From contig VSOC01000045.1 of assembly GCA_009774615.1 (NCBI GenBank), positions 1 to 25,565 of the forward strand: a stretch of 25,565 nt of DNA, given 5' to 3'. The notes under the pieces were generated by a model. It did not search any database and was not told where the DNA came from. It saw only the letters and a program-made list of their open reading frames with translations. Within the stretch, counting starts at the first letter, position 1. Each line of letters starts with the position of its first letter. The position numbers were made by a program, and so were the translations under genes. This document shows positions 7,845-16,026 of this stretch, piece after piece. The stretch comes from Lachnospiraceae bacterium. GTDB lineage: Bacteria; Bacillota; Clostridia; Lachnospirales; Lachnospiraceae.

Positions 7845-8687
7845 TTACAAGCGCATGGACAGGCACTGGTAGTTTAGTTCCATCCAGGCTTTTGCTAAGT
7901 CGATCCAGCTTGCGCAGTAGGGTTCTAGGGTATAGTCCTGGGTTCCGGCGGTTTCTTCTTTGCATAAGGATAAGCCGTGTCCGCCGACGGGGTAGAGATG
8001 GAGTTCACAGCTTACGCCTGCGCTTATCAGAGCCTGGGCGAAAAGAAGGCTGTTTTCTACGGGGACGGTATCATCGGGGACGGTGTGCCACAGGAAGGTT
8101 TTGGGGGTGTTGGGGGTTACCTGTTTTTCCAGGGATATTTGTTCACGCATTGTTTTGTCCTGGGCTTTTTCGGCCAGAAGTTTGTTTATGGAGCCGGGGT
8201 GGGCTTTTTCGCCGCTGGTGATAACAGGGTAGGCCAGGATTTGACCGTTGGGTTTTATATCCTCAGGGGTGAGGTTAAGTGCTTCGCAGACGAAGCTTTT
8301 GTCCCAGAATACACCCAGGCTGGCGGCTAAGTGACCGCCGGCGGAGAAGCCGCAGGTAATGATTTTTTCAGGGTCAATTCCCCAGGCTTCGGCGTTTTTC
8401 CTGGCTAATGCCACGGATGAGGCCAGTTCGCAAAGGGATGTGGGGAATACGTTGGGGGCTACGCTGTATTCTAAAAGGCAGGCACTGCAGCCCATGGTTA
8501 AAAACTGCATAACGATGGGTTCTTTTTCTCTGTCGGAGATGTTCCAGTAGCCGCCTCCGCCGCAGACTATGACCAGGGGGCGCTTTTTTTCCGGTGCTAC
8601 GCCGAGATTATCCAGTTGGTATAAGGTTAATGTAGCTTCGCCGGTTTTTTGTTCCGGGACCCGGATGGTAAATTGCTGTAATTTCAT
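7845..8687 (-). CDS. Alpha/beta-hydrolase, esterase/acetyl-xylan-esterase-like
   Basis: A 280-residue cytoplasmic hydrolase (no signal peptide) of the alpha/beta fold, in the group of BD-FAE/esterase-lipase-like enzymes. The oxyanion region is VCGGGGYW (41-48, in place of HGGG); the nucleophile elbow GFSAGG puts Ser115 at the active site; Asp206 in VPDDTVPV and His237 in GGHGLSL complete the triad. Family members deacetylate xylo-oligosaccharides or cleave small esters; the substrate here is not shown. ATG 8685-8687 has a modest AAAGGG ribosome site. It sits 29 bases after coaBC and 38 bases before prfC on the same strand, so a three-gene transcript is likely, although the roles look unrelated. 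Confidence 0.85.
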   Translation of the reverse strand: MKLQQFTIRVPEQKTGEATLTLYQLDNLGVAPEKKRPLVIVCGGGGYWNISDREKEPIVMQFLTMGCSACLLEYSVAPNVFPTSLCELASSVALARKNAEAWGIDPEKIITCGFSAGGHLAASLGVFWDKSFVCEALNLTPEDIKPNGQILAYPVITSGEKAHPGSINKLLAEKAQDKTMREQISLEKQVTPNTPKTFLWHTVPDDTVPVENSLLFAQALISAGVSCELHLYPVGGHGLSLCKEETAGTQDYTLEPYCASWIDLAKAWMELNYQCLSMRL

Positions 8688-8716
8688 CGTCTTGTTTCCC
8701 TTTCTGGTTTTTTCCT

Positions 8717-9913
8717 TTATGACCTCTGTATGCCGAATATTTTATCCAGGATACGGTGGGCTACTTCGTCCTTGCTCATTTTTTCCAGTTCTTCTTCGCC
8801 GTCTTTGGTAATCAGCGTGACGACATTGGTGTCTGTGCCGAATCCTGCACCGCTTACTTTTAAATTATTGGCAACGATCATATCGATATTCTTTTTTTCA
8901 AGTTTTTTTCTTGAGTTTTCCAGGAGGTTTTCGGTTTCCATGGAAAAGCCGCAGAGAATCTGACCGCCCCAGCGGTGTTCACCCAGCCAGGATAAAATAT
9001 CATCCGTTTTTTCCAGGGCAAGGGTTAGTTCTTCGCCGCTCTTTTTTACTTTTTCTGCTGCGGTCATGGCGGGACGGTAATCGGCTACAGCGGCGGCCTT
9101 GATTACGGCGTCCTGGTTTCCGGCGTAGAGGCTTACGACCTCAAACATTTCCCTTGCGGTATTGACGGAAATGGTATTGACGAAGCGAAGTCCGGGAAGT
9201 TCAACCGGGCCGGAAACCAGCGTGACTTCTGCACCGCGTCTTGCGGCTGCACGGGCAACGGCATAGCCCATCTTTCCGGTGGAATGGTTGGTGATAAAGC
9301 GCACGGGATCGATGGATTCCCTGGTGGGGCCGGCAGTGACCAGCACTTTTTTTCCGATAAGATCCTTTGGATATTCGGCGACCTGGCAGAGATAGTCGAA
9401 GAGAACTTCCGGTTCTGCCATTTTTCCCGCTCCTGTATCGCCGCAGGCCAGATAACCGGAGGCCGGTTCTATTACGGTCATGCCGAAGTTTTTGCATATT
9501 CTTAGATTATTCTGCAAAATCGGATTTTCATACATCCTGGTATTCATCGCCGGGGCAATGAGTTTCGGGCAGGAACAGGCCAGAGCGGTTGTCGTCAGCA
9601 TATCATCACAGATTCCGTGCGCAAGCTTGGCAATCACGTTTGCTGTCGCCGGGGCAATCAAAAGAACGTCCGCTTTCTTGGCCAGGGCGACATGTTCTAC
9701 GCTAAATTCAAAGTTTCGATCGAAGGTGTCAATGATGCATTTATTTCCGGTTAAGCTTTCAAAGGTTATCGGTGTGATAAAATTGGCGGCATTTTCCGTC
9801 ATCAGCACGCGAACCTCTGCCCCTTGTTTGACCAGCATACTGGCAAGGTTAGGGATTTTATAGGCAGCGATTCCTCCGCTCACGCCTAAAATAATGGTTT
9901 TTCCTGTCAACAT
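8717..9913 (-). CDS. coaBC: CoaBC: phosphopantothenoylcysteine synthetase/decarboxylase
   Basis: This bifunctional enzyme makes 4'-phosphopantetheine in CoA biosynthesis: the CoaB half joins cysteine to 4'-phosphopantothenate using CTP, and the N-terminal CoaC half decarboxylates the product with FMN. From ATG 9911-9913 it has 398 residues, typical of the fusion. CoaC signs are GVSGGIAAYK, the His of VEHVALA, PAMNTRMYENP and the ACGDTGAGKMAE flap. CoaB signs are VTAGPTRESIDPVRFITNHSTGK (quoted in part: NHSTGKMG) and the AEKVKK lysine motif near residue 290. GGGGGAAAG precedes the chosen ATG; upstream in-frame starts would add a non-conserved leader. It is divergent from coaX, which supplies an earlier step of the same pathway. 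Confidence 0.95.
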   Translation of the reverse strand: MLTGKTIILGVSGGIAAYKIPNLASMLVKQGAEVRVLMTENAANFITPITFESLTGNKCIIDTFDRNFEFSVEHVALAKKADVLLIAPATANVIAKLAHGICDDMLTTTALACSCPKLIAPAMNTRMYENPILQNNLRICKNFGMTVIEPASGYLACGDTGAGKMAEPEVLFDYLCQVAEYPKDLIGKKVLVTAGPTRESIDPVRFITNHSTGKMGYAVARAAARRGAEVTLVSGPVELPGLRFVNTISVNTAREMFEVVSLYAGNQDAVIKAAAVADYRPAMTAAEKVKKSGEELTLALEKTDDILSWLGEHRWGGQILCGFSMETENLLENSRKKLEKKNIDMIVANNLKVSGAGFGTDTNVVTLITKDGEEELEKMSKDEVAHRILDKIFGIQRS

Positions 9914-10015
9914 AAAGCTTTCCCCCATACATATTGTATTTTGATTTATTTCATGATAAAATGACTTCGTTTCGTAGTATAACACAAAATCCCTTTTATG
10001 GAAAGGAGTTCCCTG

Positions 10016-10795
10016 ATGATTTTAGCAATTGATATGGGCAATACCAATATCGTTATCGGCGGTATTGATGAGAATAAAACCAGCTTTGTCGAGAGGATTA
10101 CCACCAATCCGTCCAAGACCGATATTGAATATGCCGTAAATATTAAGGATATTTTAGAAATTTATCAGATTCCCCTGGGAGAAATCGAGGGTGCCGTTCT
10201 CTCTTCGGTGGTTCCTCCGCTGAATGGTACGCTTCTTCGGGCCGTGGAGAAAATTATTAAGAAAAAGCCGCTTCTGGTGGGGTCAGGGATGAAAACCGGG
10301 CTGAACATTCTGATGGATAATCCCAAGACCGTGGGAAGCGATTTAATCGTGGACGCTGTGGCAGCTATCCAGGAACATCCCCTGCCCATTATTATTATCG
10401 ATATGGGAACGGCAACCACGATGTCCGTGGTGGATGCTGCCGGGAACTACATCGGCGGCGTTATCCTGCCCGGTCTTAAGGTTTCCTTAGATTCCTTAAG
10501 CGGGAAGGCGGCACAGCTTCCCTATATCAGCCTGGAAACACCGGGAAAGGTGATTGGGAAAAATACGATTGACTGTATGCGCAGCGGAATTATTTATGGA
10601 AATGCCGCCCAGATTGACGGTATTATCGACCGGATGGAACAGGAACTTGGGCAGACGGCCTCCATCGTCGCTACCGGAGGGCTGGCAAGGCTGATTACGC
10701 CGATCTGCCGCCATAAAATTGTCTATGATGACGCCCTTCTGCTTAAGGGACTTTTGACGTTATACCGGAGAAATACGGCGGTACGACATCGTTAA
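10016..10795 (+). CDS. coaX: Type III pantothenate kinase
   Basis: CoaX phosphorylates pantothenate with ATP, the first committed step to CoA; the type III form needs a monovalent cation and is not inhibited by CoA. The 259-residue length fits. Motifs: MILAIDMGNTN (phosphate-1 loop, Asp6), IIDMGTATTMSV (second phosphate loop with catalytic Asp near residue 122), GGVILPG and ATGGLA near the C-terminus. ATG 10016 is chosen because AAGGAG (10003-10008) lies seven bases upstream; an earlier ATG at 9998 overlaps that site. It is divergent from coaBC and closed by a strong terminator. Confidence 0.95.
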   Translation: MILAIDMGNTNIVIGGIDENKTSFVERITTNPSKTDIEYAVNIKDILEIYQIPLGEIEGAVLSSVVPPLNGTLLRAVEKIIKKKPLLVGSGMKTGLNILMDNPKTVGSDLIVDAVAAIQEHPLPIIIIDMGTATTMSVVDAAGNYIGGVILPGLKVSLDSLSGKAAQLPYISLETPGKVIGKNTIDCMRSGIIYGNAAQIDGIIDRMEQELGQTASIVATGGLARLITPICRHKIVYDDALLLKGLLTLYRRNTAVRHR

Positions 10796-10805
10796 TCTTT
10801 GATGG

Positions 10806-10844
10806 GATGCAGGCAGCGCTGTTTTGGTTGCCTGCATCTTTTTT
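10806..10844 (+). terminator. Rho-independent terminator of coaX
   Basis: GATGCAGGCA (10806-10815) and TGCCTGCATC (10829-10838) form a perfect 10-bp stem with a 13-base loop followed by six T's. It lies 10 bases after the coaX stop and before the convergent methyltransferase gene. Confidence 0.92.
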
Positions 10845-10861
10845 CTGTTTTTTTGCCCGGT

Positions 10862-11794
10862 CTATCGTTTCTCTGCCCGCACCTTTTCCAGCCTGCGGCG
10901 GGATATTTCCAGATAGGTTTCTTCCTGGTCGATTCCGATAAATTTTCTGTCATACCGCAGGGCGGCAACGCCTGTGGTGCCGGAGCCGCAGAACGGGTCA
11001 AGGATGATTTCTCCCTCTTCTGTCGATGCTGAAACGATTCTTTCCAGCAGGTATTCGGGTTTCTGGGTGGGATGCTTTCCCGCTTTCTTTTCTGACGCCC
11101 TGGTCAGTCCCCCTGTCCACACATCCTTCATCTGCTTTCCGCCGTTTTCCTCTTTCATTTTCTGATAGTTAAAATAATGCCGGGCACACGGTTCATCCTT
11201 TTTTGCCCAGAGTATGGTTTCGGTGGAATGGGTGAAGCACCGGCAGGAGATATTGGGCGGGGGATTGGTTTTCTGCCAGGTGATGTTATTGATGATTTTA
11301 AAGCCTTCCTGCTCTAAGGCCATGCCGATGGAATAGATATTGTGCATGGTGCCGGAAATCCATATCGTGCCGTTGGGCTTTAACACACGGCGGCAGAGGC
11401 GAATCCAGTGCCGGTTAAAACGGTGCCTGTCAGCGAGAAGGCTGCTTTTTTGTTTTTTGTCTGTTTTTCTTTTCCTCTCTTTTTGATTTTCATAAGCTTT
11501 TTCTTGATTTTCATATACTTCTTTTTGGTTTCTAAATGCTTCCTTTTCTTTCCTAAATATTTCCTCCTGCTCATCCCAGGAAGCTTTGTTCACAGAAGCC
11601 ATCTTCCCGGAGCGGCAGGTAATTCCCCCATTGCTCAAAAAATAAGGCGGATCAGCAAAGATCATCTCTATGCTTTCCGTCTTTATTTTTTTTAACAGCC
11701 CAAAAGCATCGCCGTGAAGCAGAAAGGCGTCTTCGGACTGGTAATAGGGTTCTGCTTTTTGCGGCAGGATTTCTTTTAAGGTCAGTAATTGCAA
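10862..11794 (-). CDS. DpnA-like adenine-N6 DNA methyltransferase with heptad-repeat insertion
   Basis: A 310-residue beta-class amino-methyltransferase: motif IV ADPPYFLSNGG (catalytic DPPY at 48-51) precedes the SAM-binding motif ILDPFCGSGTTG (264-275). FLSNGGITCRSGKMASVNK, WISGTMHNIYS and KHPTQKPEYLLERI are typical of the DpnA/second DpnII methylase group, which methylates adenine in GATC and can use single-stranded DNA. Between DPPY and the next conserved block (RVLKPNGTIW) is an insertion of about 40 charged residues (75-118) containing four heptads, EIFRKEK, EAFRNQK, EVYENQE and KAYENQK; my recollection is that relatives are shorter there. The start overlaps the end of the upstream DpnM-like gene by 13 bases, so translation is coupled. 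No DpnII-type endonuclease gene is adjacent. Target specificity is inferred from family only. Confidence 0.85.
   Translation of the reverse strand: MQLLTLKEILPQKAEPYYQSEDAFLLHGDAFGLLKKIKTESIEMIFADPPYFLSNGGITCRSGKMASVNKASWDEQEEIFRKEKEAFRNQKEVYENQEKAYENQKERKRKTDKKQKSSLLADRHRFNRHWIRLCRRVLKPNGTIWISGTMHNIYSIGMALEQEGFKIINNITWQKTNPPPNISCRCFTHSTETILWAKKDEPCARHYFNYQKMKEENGGKQMKDVWTGGLTRASEKKAGKHPTQKPEYLLERIVSASTEEGEIILDPFCGSGTTGVAALRYDRKFIGIDQEETYLEISRRRLEKVRAEKR
11480..11563 (-). repeat. 21-bp tandem repeat inside the DpnA-like gene
   Basis: Four imperfect 21-base units encode successive heptads (residues 78-105), of which the last three are closest: EAFRNQK, EVYENQE and KAYENQK. The unit is a multiple of three, so copy-number change would lengthen or shorten the protein without a frameshift. 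Confidence 0.7.
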
Positions 11795-12615
11795 ATGATC
11801 ACTTCCTCCCCCACCCTCTTTTTCGCATCCGAATTAATCAGGCGTTTTACACTGACAACGTCTATCTTATAACCCTGATTGCCGTACAGTTCATGAATAA
11901 ATTCTGTATTGTGATTGGTGAGCATACAATAGCAGCCTTTTTGGGTCAGTTCCCCGTATAATCGGGCAAGGCGACGATGGCTTTCGATGTCAAAGCCTTC
12001 CTTGGTGTAGGATTCAAAGGAATCCGGGTTTAACGGGGCGTAGGGGCTGTCAAAGAAGAGGAAATCGCCCTCTTTGGCCTCTGCGCAGGCGACTTCAAAA
12101 TCACCTTCCATAATCACAATCTTCTTTAAATAGGCAGAAATCTCGCGGATGGAGGTTTCGTCAACCGACAGAAGGCGGCTGTTATTGTAGGGAACGTTAA
12201 AAAGCCCCTTTCCATTTACCCGGTACAGGCCGTTAAAGCAGTGTTTATTTATAAAGACAAACAGGGCAGCCAGTTCGGTATCAAACTCTTCCTTCATCAG
12301 TTTATCGTTATAGCGCTCGCGGAGCATGTAGTAATACGCCTTGCCGTCCTCCCACATCTGCCCGTCCAATGCCTTGACTGCACTTAAAAACGCTTCCGGC
12401 AGGCTACGGATCTGGCGGTAAGCATTCACTAACGCCCGGTTAATATCATTAATCACTGCCATTTCCGGCTGCAGTTCAAAAACCACCGCCCCTCCGCCCA
12501 CAAAAGGCTCGTAGTAGCGGTTATACTGCTTTGGCATCCTCTCTTTAATCTGATCCAAAAGCTGACGCTTTCCCCCCGCCCATTTAATGAACGGAACGAT
12601 TGTTGTATGACTCAT
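11782..12615 (-). CDS. DpnM/Dam-like adenine-N6 DNA methyltransferase
   Basis: A 277-residue alpha-class methyltransferase: IKWAGGKRQLL (motif X, residues 10-20) and YEPFVGGGAVVFEL (SAM-binding motif I, 35-48) come first, the target-recognition region follows (HCFNGLYRVNGKGLFNVPY, quoted within 125-143), and motif IV is near 189. All of this fits the Dam/DpnM family acting on GATC. Motif IV reads DSPYAPLN, with Ser where DPPY is usual, so activity should not be assumed. The ATG at 12613-12615 is chosen because AAGAGG lies six bases upstream and MSHTTIVPFIKW matches relatives; the frame extends to 12657 without support. Promoter and palindromic leader lie upstream. Together with the overlapping DpnA-like gene it forms a methyltransferase pair without a nuclease. 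Confidence 0.9.
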   Translation of the reverse strand: MSHTTIVPFIKWAGGKRQLLDQIKERMPKQYNRYYEPFVGGGAVVFELQPEMAVINDINRALVNAYRQIRSLPEAFLSAVKALDGQMWEDGKAYYYMLRERYNDKLMKEEFDTELAALFVFINKHCFNGLYRVNGKGLFNVPYNNSRLLSVDETSIREISAYLKKIVIMEGDFEVACAEAKEGDFLFFDSPYAPLNPDSFESYTKEGFDIESHRRLARLYGELTQKGCYCMLTNHNTEFIHELYGNQGYKIDVVSVKRLINSDAKKRVGEEVIICNY

Positions 12616-12678
12616 CCTAAACCTCTTCCTTACTATTTTCCATATTTCCCCAAACAAATTCCAAGACGGGCAGACGAA

Positions 12679-12710
12679 AGGTAACCGCTCAGATAGTTTT
12701 ACGGTTACCT
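12679..12710 (-). promoter_or_regulatory. Palindromic leader/operator of the methyltransferase pair
   Basis: Nine-base arms AGGTAACCG (12679-12687) and CGGTTACCT (12702-12710) are perfectly complementary around a 14-base spacer. Given the promoter at 12726-12754 (minus strand), the element lies about +10 to +40 of the transcript, so it could be a repressor site or an RNA hairpin in the leader. Confidence 0.5.
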
Positions 12711-12725
12711 CGAAAGCACTTTTTT

Positions 12726-12754
12726 ATTATAGTAGGAAGGAGGAGAAAAAACAA
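12726..12754 (-). promoter_or_regulatory. Sigma-A type promoter for the methyltransferase pair
   Basis: On the minus strand, TTGTTT (12749-12754) and a perfect TATAAT (12726-12731) are separated by 17 bases. Transcription would start near 12719 and run into the dpnM-like gene. Confidence 0.55.
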
Positions 12755-12897
12755 CAGGAAATTTTCTAAGCAGAACAGTAACTCTTAACAATCTTTTTTC
12801 AGGAAATTTTTTTCATCTTTCCAGCCGTATAAAATCTTACCAAAATGTCCATCATTTGAAGGAGGTAAGTTATATTGCAACGATGGAGGTAAGGAAA

Positions 12898-13677
12898 ATG
12901 TCTGTATACAAAGTAGAAATCTGCGGTGTAAACACATCCAAGCTGCCCCTTTTGACCAATGAAGAAAAGGAAGAATTATTCCAAAAAATTCTTCAGGGTG
13001 ATAAATCTGCCCGTGAAGCCTACATCAAAGGCAATCTCCGCCTTGTCCTAAGTGTTATCCAGCGCTTTGCCGCCAATAATGCGGAAAATGTCGATGATCT
13101 TTTCCAGATCGGCTGCATTGGTCTAATGAAAGCGGTCGATAACTTTGATATCAGCCAGGGAGTACGCTTTTCCACTTACGCCGTTCCCATGATTTGCGGG
13201 GAAATCAAACGCTTTCTTCGGGATAACAACAGTATTCGGGTATCCCGCTCCATCCGTGACACCGCCTATAAAGCCATTTACGCCAAGGAAGCGCTGATGA
13301 AAAAGAACATGAAGGAGCCAACCATTATGGAAATCGCCGACGAGGTTGGGGCAACCAAGGAAGAGGTTACTTACGCCCTCGACGCCATCCAAAGCCCGGT
13401 AAGCCTTTACGAGCCGGTATTTACCGACGGCGGCGATCCTCTGTTTGTGATGGATCAGATCAGCGACAAGAAAAATCTGGAGGAAAACTGGGTGGAGGAT
13501 ATTTCCTTAAACGAAGCCATGAAAAAACTCCCCCAGCGCGAGCGCCACATTATTGATATGCGTTTCTTTGAAGGCAAAACCCAGACCGAGGTTGCCGAAG
13601 AAATCCATATCTCCCAGGCCCAGGTATCAAGGTTAGAAAAAAATGCATTAAAGATTATGAAAAATTACCTTAGCTGA
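12898..13677 (+). CDS. sigG: RNA polymerase sporulation sigma factor SigG
   Basis: A 259-residue sigma-70 family protein that should direct late forespore transcription during sporulation. The N-terminal block KVEICGVNTSKLPLL is diagnostic of SigG. Region 2 is complete (GNLRLVLSVIQRF, DDLFQIGCIGLMKAVDNFD, FSTYAVPMICGEIKRFLRDNN), region 3 follows (EPTIMEIADEVGATKEEV), and region 4 has the helix-turn-helix KTQTEVAEEIHISQAQVSRLEK. ATG 12898 is chosen because GGAGG lies eight bases upstream and the family begins here; two in-frame upstream starts are less likely. A second AAGGAGG at 12858-12864 precedes a possible ATG at 12883. sigG often follows sigE/spoIIGA, but those genes are not in the window. 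I could not find a convincing SigF or SigG promoter by eye. Confidence 0.95.
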   Translation: MSVYKVEICGVNTSKLPLLTNEEKEELFQKILQGDKSAREAYIKGNLRLVLSVIQRFAANNAENVDDLFQIGCIGLMKAVDNFDISQGVRFSTYAVPMICGEIKRFLRDNNSIRVSRSIRDTAYKAIYAKEALMKKNMKEPTIMEIADEVGATKEEVTYALDAIQSPVSLYEPVFTDGGDPLFVMDQISDKKNLEENWVEDISLNEAMKKLPQRERHIIDMRFFEGKTQTEVAEEIHISQAQVSRLEKNALKIMKNYLS

Positions 13678-13788
13678 CTTTTACCGCTTACGGTTCATTT
13701 AGGTTCGCTGTGAGTCATTTCCGGTTTTGCTTTACACATGAACAGCAGCCATTTCATAACAAAAATTCCGCATTTGGCGAGAACAGCA

Positions 13789-13817
13789 TTGCCTGCACGC
13801 TGATTTTCTGGTATTCT
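13789..13817 (+). promoter_or_regulatory. Probable promoter of the two-component operon
   Basis: TTGCCT (13789-13794), a 17-base spacer, then TATTCT (13812-13817) preceded by TGG as an extended -10. TATTCTGG recurs at 13823-13830, 11 bases after the first copy, a possible regulator contact. Confidence 0.45.
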
Positions 13818-13849
13818 GGAGTTATTCTGGGTAATGGTGTGGTGAAAAC

Positions 13850-14623
13850 ATGATAAGTTTTGCAATCTGTGACGATGAACCATGGATGGCAGAGGAACTT
13901 TCCTGCCGTCTTTCACAATATATGGATGAACAAATCAATAAACAGGCCGATAAGCGGATAAATGAACATCCGTCAAAAAACTCCTCCTTCTATTCCATCC
14001 GCTGCTTTTCTGACGGATGCTCCCTGCTTAAAAGCGGAAATACGTTTGACGTTATTTTTTTAGATATCCAGATGCCTCCGCCGGACGGCTTGGAAACAGC
14101 CAGAAAGCTGCGCAGGCAGGGAATCCGGAGCCTGCTGATTTTTATCACGGTTCTGGCAGAATATGTCTTTGATGCCTTCAGTGTTGAAGCCTACGATTAT
14201 CTGGTTAAGCCGCTGGAGGATGTCCGTTTCCGGCGGACAATGAACCGGGTACTTCGCACATTAAGCCAGCGCACGGATCAGCAAAAAAATCTCATTATCC
14301 AAAAGGGAAATTCCTGTGAAATTATCCCCCTGTCCGAAATTCTCTATGGAGAAGTGATGGGGCGGAAAATCTATATTCATCAGATTAATGGCAGTATCAC
14401 CGATTATTACGGCAGGATGGAAGATTTGGAGCGGAAGGTTGACGGACGATTTTTTAAATGCCACCGAAGCTACCTCGTCAACCTCGCCCATGTCCGCGGC
14501 TGTCACGATGGTCGGGTGATTCTGATGCAGGATAAGGAAATCCCCGTTTCCCGGCTGCGCGAACGTGACTTGACCCAGGCGCTGCTGCATTACATGAAAA
14601 GCCGGACGATAAACCTTCCCTGA
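13850..14623 (+). CDS. LytTR-family response regulator
   Basis: A 257-residue two-component regulator. The receiver domain (1-128) has the acidic pair Asp8-Asp9, the phosphoacceptor Asp72 in VIFLDIQMPPPDG, Thr100 and Lys120 of LVKPL. The loop after the first helix is unusually long and polar (about residues 28-46). The LytTR DNA-binding domain (about 145-250) shows the family signs GRKIYIHQINGSI, FKCHRSYLVNLAHV and IPVSRLRERDL. Such proteins bind pairs of short direct repeats about two helical turns apart. The stop codon abuts the start of the kinase gene, so the two form an operon. No agrB/agrD-like peptide genes are visible, so the signal is unknown. The ribosome site is weak (GGTG region). 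Confidence 0.9.
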   Translation: MISFAICDDEPWMAEELSCRLSQYMDEQINKQADKRINEHPSKNSSFYSIRCFSDGCSLLKSGNTFDVIFLDIQMPPPDGLETARKLRRQGIRSLLIFITVLAEYVFDAFSVEAYDYLVKPLEDVRFRRTMNRVLRTLSQRTDQQKNLIIQKGNSCEIIPLSEILYGEVMGRKIYIHQINGSITDYYGRMEDLERKVDGRFFKCHRSYLVNLAHVRGCHDGRVILMQDKEIPVSRLRERDLTQALLHYMKSRTINLP

Positions 14624-15970
14624 ATGCTTTTCCCGTCAAAAATAACCCGCTGCTATCAACTGCCAGAAGAAAGGATAAAGACTTTTGCCATGGATTACTT
14701 TACTATTTTTCTTAATCTGTTTACCCTTACCGTACTGGGGATGATGCACCTTATCTTTATCAGCCGGATCACCGGGAAAACACTGAAGTACCGGTATTTT
14801 GCCGCCTATCTCTTCCTGCTTAATTTTATGGAACTCTTTTTTTCGGCATTTTCCGTTCCCACAATACTGGCAATCAGCGCCGAACTTCTTATGCTGTATG
14901 CCATCCATCGCTTTTTCGTGAAAAACCACCCTATGATTTCTTTAACCGCTTCCGTTCTTGCCCTTTACATAAACCAGCTTTCTTTTGGTATCATGAATGC
15001 CATCGAAATGATCATCCTGCCCTATTTTGTGGGAAAAAATCTGCTCTACCTGCTTCTCTTTTTATCGGTTATAATAAACTGCATCCTCTGTTTCTGCTGC
15101 TACAGCCTCCTCGCCAAAAACCTGTTCTTAAACGAAGAATATGCTCCTTACATTGAACTTTTGTTGTTCCCGGTTTTGTTCTTTTTTATCATAGAATTAT
15201 ACATCCTGCAAACCGCCTACAGCATAGTGCCTATTCACATATTGAATTCCCTTACCCATACCGGAAAACAACTCCTCCTGCTGATTATGCAGTTCCTTGG
15301 ACTGGCTGCGCTCTTCTGCACACAATATGCCTGGCAGCGCACCTGCCGAAGCTTTCAGACCCAGGCTGCACTGGCTTCCTTAACCCAGGCTGCCCAGGCG
15401 CAGAAAACCTACATTGCCGAAGCACAGATGCGCGATGAACAAACCAGAGCTTTCCGTCACGATATCCGCAACCACCTGTCCGTCCTGCACGGACTTCTGA
15501 ACACAGAAAACCTGGAAGCTGCCCAAAACTATCTTCAAAAACTGGAAAATATTTCCTCCTCTCTCTCCTTTCCCTGCCATACAGGAAATCCGACTATCGA
15601 TATTCTTCTCGGTGAAAAACTCGGACGGGCAAAGAACTATGGAATTTCCACCGATATTTCCCTGCTTCTTCCGTCAAATGACAGGATTGATGACTTTGAT
15701 CTCTGTATTATTTTCTCCAATGCCCTGGACAATGCCATTAATGCCTGTCTTTCCCTAAACGGCGAACAGCCATTCATCCATATCTTAGGAGAACAGCAGG
15801 GAGATTTTTACCGTCTGGAATTTACGAATACCTGTTCCGCCGATCCGCTTCCTCCCATGGGCATTGGCCTGAAAAACATCCAGGCGGCTGCCTTAAAATA
15901 CCACGGCGCAATGCAGATCGAAAAAAAAGAACAGTACTTCTGCCTGCATGTACTGCTGAATATCTGTTAA
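14624..15970 (+). CDS. GHKL sensor histidine kinase, AgrC-like
   Basis: The 448-residue partner kinase of the preceding LytTR regulator. About six or seven hydrophobic segments (from residue 24 to about 235) form a membrane sensor, as in AgrC-type peptide sensors. The cytoplasmic part has the H-box FRHDIRNHLSVLHG with phosphorylated His279, the N-box FSNALDNAINAC and the G-box GIGLKNIQAAALKYHG of the GHKL ATPase fold. ATG 14624 directly follows the upstream TGA with no ribosome site, implying coupling. An internal ATG at 14690 (MDYFTIFLNLF) would start right at the first membrane helix, with AAAGGA 14 bases upstream, and may be the true start. The ligand is not evident. Confidence 0.88.
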   Translation: MLFPSKITRCYQLPEERIKTFAMDYFTIFLNLFTLTVLGMMHLIFISRITGKTLKYRYFAAYLFLLNFMELFFSAFSVPTILAISAELLMLYAIHRFFVKNHPMISLTASVLALYINQLSFGIMNAIEMIILPYFVGKNLLYLLLFLSVIINCILCFCCYSLLAKNLFLNEEYAPYIELLLFPVLFFFIIELYILQTAYSIVPIHILNSLTHTGKQLLLLIMQFLGLAALFCTQYAWQRTCRSFQTQAALASLTQAAQAQKTYIAEAQMRDEQTRAFRHDIRNHLSVLHGLLNTENLEAAQNYLQKLENISSSLSFPCHTGNPTIDILLGEKLGRAKNYGISTDISLLLPSNDRIDDFDLCIIFSNALDNAINACLSLNGEQPFIHILGEQQGDFYRLEFTNTCSADPLPPMGIGLKNIQAAALKYHGAMQIEKKEQYFCLHVLLNIC

Positions 15971-16026
15971 TACAGTACCGCCTTCCTCATTTCATTACCT
16001 CTATAAAGCAGTTCAGGTCAGAAGTC

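Noticed and set aside
7807..7965. Open N-terminal extension of release factor 3 up to 7965
   Set aside because: It overlaps the hydrolase gene, has no conserved residues, and GGAGG is placed for the TTG at 7804-7806.
11480..11563. CRISPR or intergenic repeat
   Set aside because: The units are coding, in frame and without spacers.
12616..12897. SigF/SigG-type promoter before sigG
   Set aside because: GTATA near 12827 is not followed by a fitting -10 at the right distance, so no call is made.
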